Source of the DNA: Parasediminibacterium sp051861445
GTDB lineage: Bacteria; Bacteroidota; Bacteroidia; Chitinophagales; Chitinophagaceae
NCBI GenBank assembly: GCA_051861445.1
Contig: JBHYCS010000021.1
Location: forward strand, 1-64,000
Reading direction: 5' to 3'
DNA length: 64,000 bases
Shown: positions 27,306-36,931 of the stretch, piece after piece
How the letters are laid out: each line of letters opens with the position of its first letter
How positions within the stretch are numbered: position 1 is the stretch's first letter
Notes under the pieces: model-generated
The model's database searches: none
What the model was told of the DNA's origin: nothing
The model's input: the letters and a program-made list of their open reading frames with translations, nothing else
Position numbers and translations under genes: made by a program

Positions 27306-30066
27306 GACCAAGCTAACAACCTTATGCATTGTATTTTTTCTGTTTTCTGTACCCATTTTGGCACAGCAAGCCTCTATAAAGGGAAATGTGGTAGACACAA
27401 GTAATAAAGAAAATTTAAGAAATGCAGTTGTTTCTATTTTACGAGCTACTGATTCAATTTTAGTAAAATTCACAAGAACCGATGCTAAAGGGTATTTTGA
27501 AATCAACAATTTACCAACTGGAAAAATAATGGTGCTAATTAGTTATCCATCGTATGTTGACTATGTAGATGTATTTGAACTAAATGAAAATGAGCAAAAA
27601 GACTTAGGCAGTAGACCATTGATTTTAAAAGCAAAATTATTAGAAGAAGTTATTGTACAACAAAAAGTAGCTGCCATCAGATTAAGAGGCGATACCACAG
27701 AATACAAAGCAGATAGTTTTAGAGTTGGGGCAAATGCCAACGTGCAAGATTTATTGAAAAAAATGCCTGGCATTCAAGTAAATAGCAAAGGAGAAATTAC
27801 CACACAAGGGCAAAAAGTAGAAAAGATTTTAGTAGATGGAGAAGAATTTTTTAGCGATGACCCTGCTGTTGTTTCTCAAACACTAAGAGCAGATGCTGTA
27901 GATAAAGTGCAGGTGTATGACAAAAAAAGCGATCAAGCGGTGTTTAGTGGGATTGACGATGGTGAAAAAACAAAAACCATTAATCTACAATTAAAAGAAG
28001 ATAAGAAGAAAGGATATTTTGGTAAAACAGAAGCTGGCACAGACTTTAACCAATACAAAACAGGAAAAGTAATGGCCAATTCTTTTAAAGGAAAAAGAAA
28101 ATTAGCAGGCTATATTACTTACGATAATACTCGTTTTGAAAGCTTAGATTGGAATGATAGAAACAACTATGGTGGGAATATGAATACAAACACAGAAGTT
28201 GGCGACGATGGTGGCATTTACATGTATAATGAAGGCGATGAGTTTAGTTGGGGACAAGGATTGCCAAGTGCAATTACTGGTGGATTATTGTTCTCAAAAA
28301 AGTGGGGTAAGGATAAACACAACTTCAACGGTAATTATCAATTTAACCAATTAGAAGTACAAGGTAAAACAACAAGCATTGATCAAAAAATATTTGAAGA
28401 CACTGCTTACATAGAAACATCGATCAAAAACTTCGTTAGCAACAAACAAAGAAACAGAATTAGAGGTGTTTACGATTTTGCAATTGATAGTTCAAGTTCG
28501 TTAAAAGCTACGCTTAATGCAGGTATTACCAACATTAACAACAAAGGAACAACCACAGGAGCAATTACCAATTTAGATGGAAGTTTTATTAACCAAACAC
28601 AAAAAACAATTTCTAGTATTTCTGACAATAAAAATCTTACAAGTAATATTTTTTATAGAAAACGATTTAAGAAAAAAGGAAGAACCATTAGCGTTAATGC
28701 CGATTTTGGATTTACCGATAATAACAACGAATTTAACTTAGATGCAAGCAACCAATTCTACAACAAATTCGGAACAATTACCACCGTTGAAGTTACCGAT
28801 CAGTTTAAGCCATCTGTTGAAAAAGGCTCAAACCTTAGTGCTAAAGTTTCATATACAGAACCATTATGGAAAAATACTTTTTTAGAATTAAACTATAGAT
28901 ATGCCAATAGTAAAAATGATGCTGAGAAAAATACTTTCAACAAAGACTTTAACGGTAATTTTACAAGTTTGGTAGACTCATTAAGTAATCACTTTATTTT
29001 TAACACACATAACAATAATGGTGGTTTTACGCTGAGATACAATGCTAAAAAATTCAACTTTTCGATTGGTTCTGGCTTAGGCAGAGTTGTATTTAATCAA
29101 ACAGATGTAAATGATAACACTAATAGAAAAGTTGGCTTCACCAATTTTTTACCAACAGCAACCATCGGATTTACACCAACCAAACAAAAACGTTTTACAT
29201 TAACCTATAATGGCTCTACAAGAAACCCAAGTATTTTACAAATTCAACCCATTATCGACAACATTGATCCATTAAACATCAATGTAGGTAATCCAAATTT
29301 AAAACAGGAGTTTAGAAATACATTCAGCCTAAATTTCTCTGATTACAAAATCATCAAAAGCAGAAATATTTGGTTGAGTGCCAATTTTACAACCATTAAC
29401 AATGCTATTAGTTCTTCTGTTGTTTTTAACGATTCTACTTTAAAAAGAGAAAACAAAACCATCAATGTTGATGGCAATTACAACGGAAACATGTGGAGCC
29501 AATTTGGGTTTGATGTTGCCCCTTCTATGAACCTCAGCTTTGGTTTTAACCCTAACATTAGCAGGTTTGTAAACTTTATTAATAATCAAAAAAATACAAC
29601 CGACAATGTACGTTTAGGCTACAGCATTAACTTGGGTTATTGGCCTGATAAATGGTTGAATTTTTATTTCAACATCAGAGCAAATAGCAATCGTTCTACA
29701 TCTTCTATCAACAAAAATATTGTTACTAGATACTGGACTTACAATTCGTATGGAGAAGTAAACATGAAGCTTCCTAAAAAGTGGTATATCACGTTAGAAG
29801 AAGAAATAAATGTGTACGAAAAAACGTCAATTTTTGCCAATCAACGAGATATTTTTATCATCAATGCATCGGTAAAAAAATCGATAGACAAAGACGAAAA
29901 TTGGCAAGTAAAATTATCTGGCAATGATATTTTAAAACAAAATCAGTCCGTTTCAAGAAACATCAGTAGCAACGTTATTTCAGAAACAACCAATCAAAAT
30001 ATTCAACGGTTTTTCTTACTAACACTCATCTACAATTTTAGTAAAAATGGTAAACCATCTAATTAA
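27304..30066 (+). CDS. TonB-receptor-like outer-membrane beta-barrel protein (OMP_b-brl_3 type)
   Basis: A 920-residue outer-membrane protein. A signal peptide (MTKLTTLCIVFFLFSVPILAQQ) is followed by a carboxypeptidase-regulatory-like domain (residues about 24-110: ASIKGNVVDTSNKENLRNAVVSI). A plug-like segment comes next (NVQDLLKKMPGIQVNSKGEI...VEKILVDGEEFF), then a long barrel rich in Asn, Thr and aromatic residues. There is no partner SusD gene. The 3' neighbour, 26 bases away, encodes a GLPGLI protein, a recurrent pairing in Bacteroidota. The substrate is unknown; peptide or metal traffic is conceivable but not shown. Confidence 0.85.
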   Translation: MTKLTTLCIVFFLFSVPILAQQASIKGNVVDTSNKENLRNAVVSILRATDSILVKFTRTDAKGYFEINNLPTGKIMVLISYPSYVDYVDVFELNENEQKDLGSRPLILKAKLLEEVIVQQKVAAIRLRGDTTEYKADSFRVGANANVQDLLKKMPGIQVNSKGEITTQGQKVEKILVDGEEFFSDDPAVVSQTLRADAVDKVQVYDKKSDQAVFSGIDDGEKTKTINLQLKEDKKKGYFGKTEAGTDFNQYKTGKVMANSFKGKRKLAGYITYDNTRFESLDWNDRNNYGGNMNTNTEVGDDGGIYMYNEGDEFSWGQGLPSAITGGLLFSKKWGKDKHNFNGNYQFNQLEVQGKTTSIDQKIFEDTAYIETSIKNFVSNKQRNRIRGVYDFAIDSSSSLKATLNAGITNINNKGTTTGAITNLDGSFINQTQKTISSISDNKNLTSNIFYRKRFKKKGRTISVNADFGFTDNNNEFNLDASNQFYNKFGTITTVEVTDQFKPSVEKGSNLSAKVSYTEPLWKNTFLELNYRYANSKNDAEKNTFNKDFNGNFTSLVDSLSNHFIFNTHNNNGGFTLRYNAKKFNFSIGSGLGRVVFNQTDVNDNTNRKVGFTNFLPTATIGFTPTKQKRFTLTYNGSTRNPSILQIQPIIDNIDPLNINVGNPNLKQEFRNTFSLNFSDYKIIKSRNIWLSANFTTINNAISSSVVFNDSTLKRENKTINVDGNYNGNMWSQFGFDVAPSMNLSFGFNPNISRFVNFINNQKNTTDNVRLGYSINLGYWPDKWLNFYFNIRANSNRSTSSINKNIVTRYWTYNSYGEVNMKLPKKWYITLEEEINVYEKTSIFANQRDIFIINASVKKSIDKDENWQVKLSGNDILKQNQSVSRNISSNVISETTNQNIQRFFLLTLIYNFSKNGKPSN

Positions 30067-30092
30067 TTCCTTTAACTATTAAAACTCTATAT

Positions 30093-30830
30093 ATGCGTTT
30101 CCTCATCATTATTTGTGCCCTATTTTTAGCAGCAACATCCAGTGCACAAACCCAATTTATTAATGCAGCAAAAGTTGAATACGAAAGAAGAGTAAACCAA
30201 CACAGCCAACTAGATCAAGAAGGCGATAATCAATGGATTCAAGAATATAAAAAGCAAATACCTAAATCGGTTTCAGACATTTATGTATTAAAATTCAATG
30301 CTGAAAAAAGTGTTTACAAGCTTGCCAAAGAAAACACCGATGTAAAATATTTGTGGGGCAGCAAACCTTCTGAAAACGATATAATTATAAAAGATTTTAA
30401 AACCAATACCATTTCCTTACAGAGAGATGTATTCGAAAATACGTATTTATTAAGAGACAGTTTAAAACAACTGAATTGGAAAATTACCGACGAAACACGT
30501 ACCATTGCTGGCTTTGAATGTAAAAAAGCAATTACCAAAATTCACGATAGTGTGTATGTAGTAGCTTTTTACACCGATCAAATTATTACAAGTTCTGGTC
30601 CTGAAAGTTTTACAGGTTTGCCCGGTTTAATTTTAGGAGTAGCTATTCCAAGATTGTATACCACTTGGTTTGCTACAAAAGTAGAATTAATAGAACCCAC
30701 ACCAACAGAATTAGCCCCCATACAAAAAGGTAAAAAAGCCACTTGGAAAACCTTAATGGTAGATTTAAACAAAGGCGTAAAAGATTGGGGTAAAGAAGGT
30801 GCACGTTTTATATGGCTATTTTCTTTGTAG
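30093..30830 (+). CDS. GLPGLI family secreted protein
   Basis: A 245-residue protein of unknown function. The signal peptide is MRFLIIICALFLAATSSAQT. The family-naming motif GLPGLI lies at residues 175-180, preceded by a conserved stretch with TIAGFECKKA at about 137-146 and AFYTDQI at 158-164. Family members are exported and commonly encoded beside large beta-barrel proteins, as here. The two are probably cotranscribed and may act together at the outer membrane (inference). Confidence 0.9.
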   Translation: MRFLIIICALFLAATSSAQTQFINAAKVEYERRVNQHSQLDQEGDNQWIQEYKKQIPKSVSDIYVLKFNAEKSVYKLAKENTDVKYLWGSKPSENDIIIKDFKTNTISLQRDVFENTYLLRDSLKQLNWKITDETRTIAGFECKKAITKIHDSVYVVAFYTDQIITSSGPESFTGLPGLILGVAIPRLYTTWFATKVELIEPTPTELAPIQKGKKATWKTLMVDLNKGVKDWGKEGARFIWLFSL

Positions 30831-30897
30831 GCCACACACAATTCGAGTTATTTATTTTATGTACCCAGCAGTTGTAATTCTATTCAGCTGCATAGGC

Positions 30898-30930
30898 GTC
30901 GCACTCTTGTGCTTTAGCAACTTTATTCAA
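30898..30930 (+). repeat. Interspersed repeat copy 2 (GTCGCACTCTTGT-N11-TTTATTCAA)
   Basis: Matches 41-73 in both conserved blocks and in the 11-base spacing. It sits in the 225-base gap between the GLPGLI gene and the small lipoprotein gene. Confidence 0.6.
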
Positions 30931-31055
30931 AAAATTGCAAAAACCTGTAACATTTCTATAAAAAATGCGTTCCAATGCAATAAAATACAAAATAAATAAT
31001 TTTTTTGCAACAAAAACCTGCAAAATAGAGTCAATAGAAAAGTAAAAAAATAGCG

Positions 31056-31550
31056 ATGAAAACAAGTGTATCCATTTTATCAGTTCTACTACTCTTATCA
31101 AATACAAGTTGTAAACAGCAAGTACAAGAAAAAAGTACAGTTTCAGAAAATGAGATAGAAACACTTATCAATAGCACTTGGAAGTTAACCAATATTGGCT
31201 ACGATTACAACCAAAACAATAAAATTGATGCCAACGAATCGGTTATCAAATCTTGCGAAAAAGACAATGAATTAGCATTTATAAAAAATGGAACTGGCAT
31301 TATTACCGAAAATCAACTTTCTTGTTCTGGACATAATTCCACCAACTTTCGTTGGTTTTTTCGCAACAAAATGCTTACCCTCTCTTACACCGACCATACG
31401 GAACAACTATTAAGTTTACAAAAAAATCGTTTGGTATTCACCTCAAACAACAATTCAAAAGGAAACTTAATTACAGAGTTTACACAACAAGAAGCATTTG
31501 TGGCAGATAAGCAATGTGCATACACAAAAAATCCATTAGCTCAGTTTTAA
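31056..31550 (+). CDS. Small lipocalin-like lipoprotein
   Basis: A 164-residue exported protein with a lipoprotein-type signal (MKTSVSILSVLLLLSNTSC; lipidated Cys19). The rest starts STWKLTNIGYDYNQNNKIDANE and alternates short strands in the manner of Bacteroidota lipocalin-like domains. DYNQNNKIDANE resembles a calcium loop (D-x-N-x-N-x-x-D-x-x-E). Four further cysteines could form disulfides. Its last 15 bases overlap the end of the convergent coaE gene. No function can be assigned. Confidence 0.65.
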   Translation: MKTSVSILSVLLLLSNTSCKQQVQEKSTVSENEIETLINSTWKLTNIGYDYNQNNKIDANESVIKSCEKDNELAFIKNGTGIITENQLSCSGHNSTNFRWFFRNKMLTLSYTDHTEQLLSLQKNRLVFTSNNNSKGNLITEFTQQEAFVADKQCAYTKNPLAQF

Positions 31551-32126
31551 AAGTAATTGTTCATGCAATGCCAATACTTGAGTAGTTAATAATTGTTGCT
31601 CATCGTTTACAACTACAAAATCGCACAAACGCATTTTAATTTCTTGAGAAATTTGTTTACTCATTCTATATAAAACCTCTTGTCTTCCTACATTATCTCG
31701 TTTCATTACCCTAGCAATTCGTAAGCTTTCAGGGGCTTTTATGCCAATTATAAAATCTAAATTAGCAGCTGTTCCTGCTTCAAATAATAGGGCTGCTTCT
31801 TTAACTACATAAGCAGATTGTTGTTGAGCCATCCAAATATTTGCAGCATTAATAGCAGCAGGATGTGTAATTGCGTTTAAAACTTCTAATTGTACTGCAT
31901 CTTTAAAAACGATATTGGCAATAAATGGTCTATTCAATTTTCCTTCAATTGTGTACGATTGTTCACCAAATGCAGTAATTATTTTTGATTTTATAGTCGC
32001 ATCAACTTCCATCATTTTTTTAGTAGCTGCATCTGCATCAAAAACAGGAATACCCATACATTTAAATATATCTGCCACAGTGCTTTTACCACTACCAATT
32101 CCACCAGTTAACCCAATTTTCAGCAT
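31536..32126 (-). CDS. coaE: Dephospho-CoA kinase
   Basis: CoaE phosphorylates dephospho-CoA, the last step of coenzyme A synthesis. The 196-residue protein starts MLKIGLTGGIGSGKSTVA with its P-loop at residues 7-15, followed by VFDADAATKKMM (the catalytic Asp) and later MKRDNVGRQEVLYRMSKQ (lid). I chose the ATG at 32126; an ATG at 32159 would add residues unlike the family. A terminator separates it from the arabinose operon upstream. The 3' end overlaps the convergent lipoprotein gene. Confidence 0.93.
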   Translation of the reverse strand: MLKIGLTGGIGSGKSTVADIFKCMGIPVFDADAATKKMMEVDATIKSKIITAFGEQSYTIEGKLNRPFIANIVFKDAVQLEVLNAITHPAAINAANIWMAQQQSAYVVKEAALLFEAGTAANLDFIIGIKAPESLRIARVMKRDNVGRQEVLYRMSKQISQEIKMRLCDFVVVNDEQQLLTTQVLALHEQLLLKLS

Positions 32127-32147
32127 GATGATTCTTTTAAAATAAAA

Positions 32148-32180
32148 AAGCAAAGTCAAGCTAAAATACTGACTTTGCTT
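32148..32180 (-). terminator. Terminator of the arabinose operon
   Basis: AAGCAAAGTCA (32148-32158) and TGACTTTGCTT (32170-32180), an 11-base perfect stem followed on the minus strand by a T6 run, just after the araA stop. Confidence 0.85.
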
Positions 32181-32204
32181 AAATATATTTTTTGCAAGAA
32201 ATAT

Positions 32205-33704
32205 TTATCTACCTATTTGATAATACATATCATTCCATCTTAGTTCACTTTTCAAATGATGCAAAGTGGTTTCTTTTCCAATTAATACGTATTCAATATT
32301 CGCCATTTCTGCAAAATCTTCTAAATGCTCGGCTGTTAAATTTTGGCTATAACAAGTATGGTGAGCACCACCTGCTAAAATCCATGAAGCACAGCCTGTA
32401 TGCATGTTTGGATAAGGCTTCCATAAAACCCTAGCTACCGGTAATTTAGGCAACGAGTGCAAAGGTGCAACAGCCAAAACTTCATTTACAAGCAACCTAA
32501 AACGATTCCCCATATCCACAACAGAAGCATTTAAAGCAGGACCGGGGGCACTATTAAAAACCAAACGAACAGGATCTGCTTTTCCACCAATACCTAAAGG
32601 ATGAATTTCACAACTAGGTTTTGCATCGGCAATACTTTCGCAAATTTCTAGCATGTGTGCACCTAAAACCAAACGATTGTCTGGATTGAAATGATAGGTA
32701 TAATCTTCCATAAAAGAGTTACCACCTTTTAATCCTGCACCCATTACTTTCATAGCTCTTACCAAAGCTGCCGTTTTCCAATCGCCTTCACCTGCAAATC
32801 CATAACCCTTACCCATTAAGCGTTGAGCTGCAATACCTGGCAATTGTGCCATGCCATGTAAATCTTCAAATGTATCGGTAAAGCCTTTAAAATTTCCTGC
32901 TTGTAAAAATGCCAATAACCCCAATTCAATTTTAGCAGCTTCTCTTAAACTTTGGTGTTGTTCTCCACCTTTTAATAAGCTAGGCATTAAAGTGTAACTA
33001 TCTGCATATTCTGCCACCAAAGTATCAATTTCAGCATCTGAAATTTGGTTTATAACATGTACCAAATCGCCAATACCATGTGTGTTTACAGAATATCCAA
33101 ACTTTAATTCTGCTTCAACTTTATCACCATCCGTTACGGCTACATTACGCATATTATCGCCAAAACGAACATATTTTGCTTGTTGCCAATCATGCCATCC
33201 TGCAGCTGCCCTTGCCCAAATATTAATTTTATCGATAGATTCAGCATCTTGCCAATGACCAACTACTACTTTTCTATTCAAACGCATTCTACTCATCATA
33301 AATCCAAATTCTCTATCTCCGTGGGCAGACTGATTTAAATTCATAAAATCCATATCAATTTCTCCCCAAGGAATATCTCTATTGAATTGTGTATGAAAAT
33401 GTAACAATGGTTTCTGTAAAATTTTTAATCCTCCAATCCACATTTTTGCAGGAGAAAAAGTGTGCATCCAAGCAATAATACCAATACAGTTTTTTGTGGT
33501 ATTTGCATCTTGACAAACTGTATAAATTTCTTCTGCTGATTTTACAGTTGGTTTCCAAACAATACTTACAGGAATAACTGCATCAGCATGTAGAGAAGCT
33601 GCTATTGTTTGTGCATTTACTGCAACTTGCTTTAGTGTTTCTTCACCATACAAATGTTGGCTACCTGTTACAAACCAAACTTCTAATGATTTTAAATTAG
33701 TCAT
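32205..33704 (-). CDS. araA: L-arabinose isomerase
   Basis: AraA isomerises L-arabinose to L-ribulose in the cytoplasm and needs Mn2+. The 499-residue protein carries the family opening EVWFVTGSQHLYGEE, HTFSPAKMWI, and the metal and active-site regions around FTDTFEDLHGMAQLPGIAAQRLMGKGYGFAGEGDWK and MLEICESIA. A histidine-rich C-terminal segment (ILAGGAHHTCYSQ) is present. Length matches E. coli AraA. It is the last gene of the operon, six bases after the GH127 gene. Confidence 0.97.
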   Translation of the reverse strand: MTNLKSLEVWFVTGSQHLYGEETLKQVAVNAQTIAASLHADAVIPVSIVWKPTVKSAEEIYTVCQDANTTKNCIGIIAWMHTFSPAKMWIGGLKILQKPLLHFHTQFNRDIPWGEIDMDFMNLNQSAHGDREFGFMMSRMRLNRKVVVGHWQDAESIDKINIWARAAAGWHDWQQAKYVRFGDNMRNVAVTDGDKVEAELKFGYSVNTHGIGDLVHVINQISDAEIDTLVAEYADSYTLMPSLLKGGEQHQSLREAAKIELGLLAFLQAGNFKGFTDTFEDLHGMAQLPGIAAQRLMGKGYGFAGEGDWKTAALVRAMKVMGAGLKGGNSFMEDYTYHFNPDNRLVLGAHMLEICESIADAKPSCEIHPLGIGGKADPVRLVFNSAPGPALNASVVDMGNRFRLLVNEVLAVAPLHSLPKLPVARVLWKPYPNMHTGCASWILAGGAHHTCYSQNLTAEHLEDFAEMANIEYVLIGKETTLHHLKSELRWNDMYYQIGR

Positions 33705-33710
33705 ATTTTT

Positions 33711-35750
33711 TTATTTAGAAATAATGTCAATGTTTTTTATTGTTTGCGGAAACCAAATCATCATTTCGCCTTTACCCCTATTTGCCCAAGCATAATAAGG
33801 AATGGCTTTAAAAATTTGTTGCTTTGTGTTAATGGCATCTCCTTTATCAGAAATATTGATAACAGGTACAATTGCTTGAATAGTTTGTATACCATTTAAT
33901 ACATTTTTTTCAAAAGCAGTTGAAAAACTTGTTGATGACGGCAAAATAATGTTAGAAGTTTTACCATTGTTATCAACCCATTCTGCACAATATACCAAAG
34001 GACCACGTTGTAAAGCAACTTTACCAATATTATCTCTCACCAAATTGTTGCAGCTAATTGTGTGTACAGGCATTGGTAAAACTAGCTCAACAGTATCGTT
34101 ATTCATCCATTTTCTTTCAATAATAGCATATCCATTTTCCACATTTATGGTCACCATTTTTCCATTTACTTTACAAACAATAGCGGTAGAATCTTTTTGT
34201 TGAAACTGATATAACTGTGATGGAATGGCTTGCTGAACTGCCCATCCTGGAATTCGAATATGCAACTTAAACCAAAGTGGATTTTTTGTTTGCATTGTAA
34301 ATAATAAATTTCCTTGCCAAGGATAATTATTTTGCTGTTGAATTTGTAAAGACTTGCCAGCTATGTTAAAAAAGGCAACACTATTGGCAAATAAATTGGC
34401 ATAAATAGACTCATTTTTTTGTGCATATAAATAACCAGCTAAAGAAGGTAAAAAACGAGTAATATTGGTGGGGCAACAAGAACAATCAAACCAGCCAGAA
34501 CGAGTAACTTCTACTTTTCCATCTGTAAATCCGTTTGCTGTTCCATTTATTGTATGATAATTTTTAACTTGCATAGCATTGGTATAAAAAAAAGATTTAC
34601 CATCTAATCCTACACCAGCTATTAAACCATTGTACAATATTTTTTCAAGTACATCAATGTATTTAGATTGTCCATGTAATAAAAACATTCGCTGATTCCA
34701 ATAGACTCCAGCAATTGCAGCACAAGTTTCGTTGTAAGCACTAGCATTAGGTAATTCATAGTTATCGCCAAATCGTTCTCCACTAGCAATAGCACCTAAA
34801 CCGCCTTGTACGTATATTTTCTTTTCTACAACATTATTCCATATTGCATCAATTGCTTTCGATATTGCAGTATCGTTACACAGTGCTGCAATATCGGCCA
34901 TTGCAGCATATAAATAACCTGCACGTACAGCATGGCCAACTGCTTCTTTTTGTTGTATTACAGGTAAATGATCTTGCCAATAAGCTCCATTTTTCCAAGG
35001 ATCTTTACTTTTTACATCGTATGTATACTTTCCTCTTGATTCAATAAAAAAACGAGCTGTTTCGAGATATTTTATTTGATTGGTAACTCGGAATAATTTT
35101 ATCAATCCCATTTCAACAATTTGATGACCAGGGGCTACAATCATTTTTCCCTCACCAAAAACGCTACAAACCAAGTTAGCATTTTTAATGGCGATATTCA
35201 ATAAACTTGTTTTTTTTGTTGCCAAGTAATGTGCAACTGCAGCTTCGTATAAATGACCTGCATTGTATAACTCATGACTTAATTCTCTCTCTTTTTCCCA
35301 ACGTTGTAAGCCAGCCCATGAATGAGGTTGAGCTGGATTAATAGTACGAGCAGTATATAAATAACCATCACTTTCCTGTGCCTTTTCTATCAGTACAATC
35401 AATGAATCTACATAAGCTTCTAAACGTTTATCGGAATAATTAGCAAGTGAAAAAGATGCAGCTTCAATGGTTTTATAAATATCAGTATCATCGAAAGGAA
35501 AAGTTGTACAGAATTTTCCTTTTTTTTCTGCCGCCATTACAAAATTTTTTATCCTTCCTGTGCTTTCGCATCTTTCGAATGAGGCAGGAATAGTTACCAA
35601 ACGATTGGTTTGAATACGAGGCAACCAAAAGCTATCTGTGAGTTTAACTTTTGTAAAATCTATTGCAGTATATGCATAATCGCTTTGTTGGGCATTTACT
35701 CCATAAAAAATACAGAAAGAAAGTAGTGTAATTATGATTCTACAATTCAT
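33711..35750 (-). CDS. GH127 beta-L-arabinofuranosidase
   Basis: A 679-residue secreted hydrolase (signal MNCRIIITLLSFCIFYGVNAQQ) of the former DUF1680 family, which removes terminal beta-L-arabinofuranose. The (alpha/alpha)6 barrel is followed by beta domains. The zinc/thiolate site of the founding enzyme is recognisable as Glu341 and Cys343 in NETCAAIAG and Cys425 and Cys426 in CCPTNITRF. Its place between mutarotase and isomerase genes supports arabinose as the product. Other GH127 activities exist, so the exact linkage is inferred. Confidence 0.9.
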   Translation of the reverse strand: MNCRIIITLLSFCIFYGVNAQQSDYAYTAIDFTKVKLTDSFWLPRIQTNRLVTIPASFERCESTGRIKNFVMAAEKKGKFCTTFPFDDTDIYKTIEAASFSLANYSDKRLEAYVDSLIVLIEKAQESDGYLYTARTINPAQPHSWAGLQRWEKERELSHELYNAGHLYEAAVAHYLATKKTSLLNIAIKNANLVCSVFGEGKMIVAPGHQIVEMGLIKLFRVTNQIKYLETARFFIESRGKYTYDVKSKDPWKNGAYWQDHLPVIQQKEAVGHAVRAGYLYAAMADIAALCNDTAISKAIDAIWNNVVEKKIYVQGGLGAIASGERFGDNYELPNASAYNETCAAIAGVYWNQRMFLLHGQSKYIDVLEKILYNGLIAGVGLDGKSFFYTNAMQVKNYHTINGTANGFTDGKVEVTRSGWFDCSCCPTNITRFLPSLAGYLYAQKNESIYANLFANSVAFFNIAGKSLQIQQQNNYPWQGNLLFTMQTKNPLWFKLHIRIPGWAVQQAIPSQLYQFQQKDSTAIVCKVNGKMVTINVENGYAIIERKWMNNDTVELVLPMPVHTISCNNLVRDNIGKVALQRGPLVYCAEWVDNNGKTSNIILPSSTSFSTAFEKNVLNGIQTIQAIVPVINISDKGDAINTKQQIFKAIPYYAWANRGKGEMMIWFPQTIKNIDIISK

Positions 35751-35763
35751 TAATACAGACTAA

Positions 35764-36888
35764 TTATTGAACTAAAAATTTGTAAACAGATGTATGTGTG
35801 TAAACAGCTCCTGGTTTTAAAATAGTTGATGGAAAATTGGGTTGATTTGGACTATTTGGAAAATGTTGTGTTTCTAAACACAAAGCTGCATGTTTTACAT
35901 ACTTCGCTCCTTTTTTGGTATTTTGTAATGTACCATTTAAAAAGTTACCACTATAAAATTGTATGCCAGGTTCTGTAGTATATACTTCCATTACTCTGCC
36001 TGAAGCGGTGTGCTCAAGCGTTGCTGCTAATGTTAAACTACTATCTTTTTTGTTCAATACCCAATTATGATCGTAACCACCTTTTACTGCTGCAATATCT
36101 TTACCAATGGTTTTGGGTTTTGTGAAATCCATTGGTGTATTTTTTACTGCATCAATTGTACCCAAAGGAATTAAAACATCGTTTACAGGCGTGTAGGCAT
36201 CTGCTAAAAGTTGTAAGCTATGGTTTAGAATAGTTGAATCTTTACCAGCAGATAAATTAAAATAACAATGGTTGGTTAGGTTTATAGGTGTTGTTTTATC
36301 GGTTGCTGCTTCATAAGAAATAGCCAATGCATTATCAGATCTTAACGTGTAAACAACGCTTATGCTTACATTTCCTGGATAACCTTCTTCTCCATCTTTA
36401 CTTAAATAAGTTAGTTTTAAACTACTATCACCTTGTTGCTTTTCTACATTCCAAACCACTTTATCAAAGCCTTTAATTCCACCATGTAAACTTTGTCCAT
36501 TATCGTTTTTAGCTAATTGATACGTTTTTCCATCAATTGTAAAATTACCATTTGCAATACGATTAGCATATCTGCCTACTAAACAACCAAAGTATGGATT
36601 TCCTTTTTGGAGAAAGCCAGTTAAAGAATCGTAGCCCAAGATAACATCGCCAAAAACACCCTCTTTATCTTTTGTAAAAAGTTGGGTAACCGTTCCTCCA
36701 TAATTCATAATACTTACTTTCATTCCATCAGGATTGGTAATTGTATATTCAGTAATAACAGAACTATCAATAATTCCTATTTTTTTTTCTGTAACTGAAA
36801 AACTAGATGTTCCTGTTTTTGTAGCTGTATTATTGTTACATGCTATTGTAACAATCACAAGTAAGAAGAAAGATGTGTATTTTTTCAT
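35764..36888 (-). CDS. mro: Aldose 1-epimerase (mutarotase), lipoprotein form
   Basis: This 374-residue enzyme interconverts alpha and beta anomers of free aldoses. A lipoprotein signal (MKKYTSFFLLVIVTIAC, Cys17) implies a periplasmic or outer-membrane-anchored enzyme. GalM motifs are present: GRYANRIANGNF, SLHGGIKGFDKVVW, LTNHCYFNLSAG and GIQFYSGNFL. In this operon the substrate is most likely L-arabinose released by GH127, prepared for uptake and isomerisation (inference). Confidence 0.92.
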   Translation of the reverse strand: MKKYTSFFLLVIVTIACNNNTATKTGTSSFSVTEKKIGIIDSSVITEYTITNPDGMKVSIMNYGGTVTQLFTKDKEGVFGDVILGYDSLTGFLQKGNPYFGCLVGRYANRIANGNFTIDGKTYQLAKNDNGQSLHGGIKGFDKVVWNVEKQQGDSSLKLTYLSKDGEEGYPGNVSISVVYTLRSDNALAISYEAATDKTTPINLTNHCYFNLSAGKDSTILNHSLQLLADAYTPVNDVLIPLGTIDAVKNTPMDFTKPKTIGKDIAAVKGGYDHNWVLNKKDSSLTLAATLEHTASGRVMEVYTTEPGIQFYSGNFLNGTLQNTKKGAKYVKHAALCLETQHFPNSPNQPNFPSTILKPGAVYTHTSVYKFLVQ

Positions 36889-36931
36889 ATGGTTTTTTTT
36901 AAAAGTTTAAATAAGTATAAACAGGTAAATA

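Noticed and set aside
30799..31164. Short open frames on both strands between the GLPGLI and lipoprotein genes
   Set aside because: They overlap real genes or the repeat copy, and show no signal peptide or domain; I treat the gap as non-coding.
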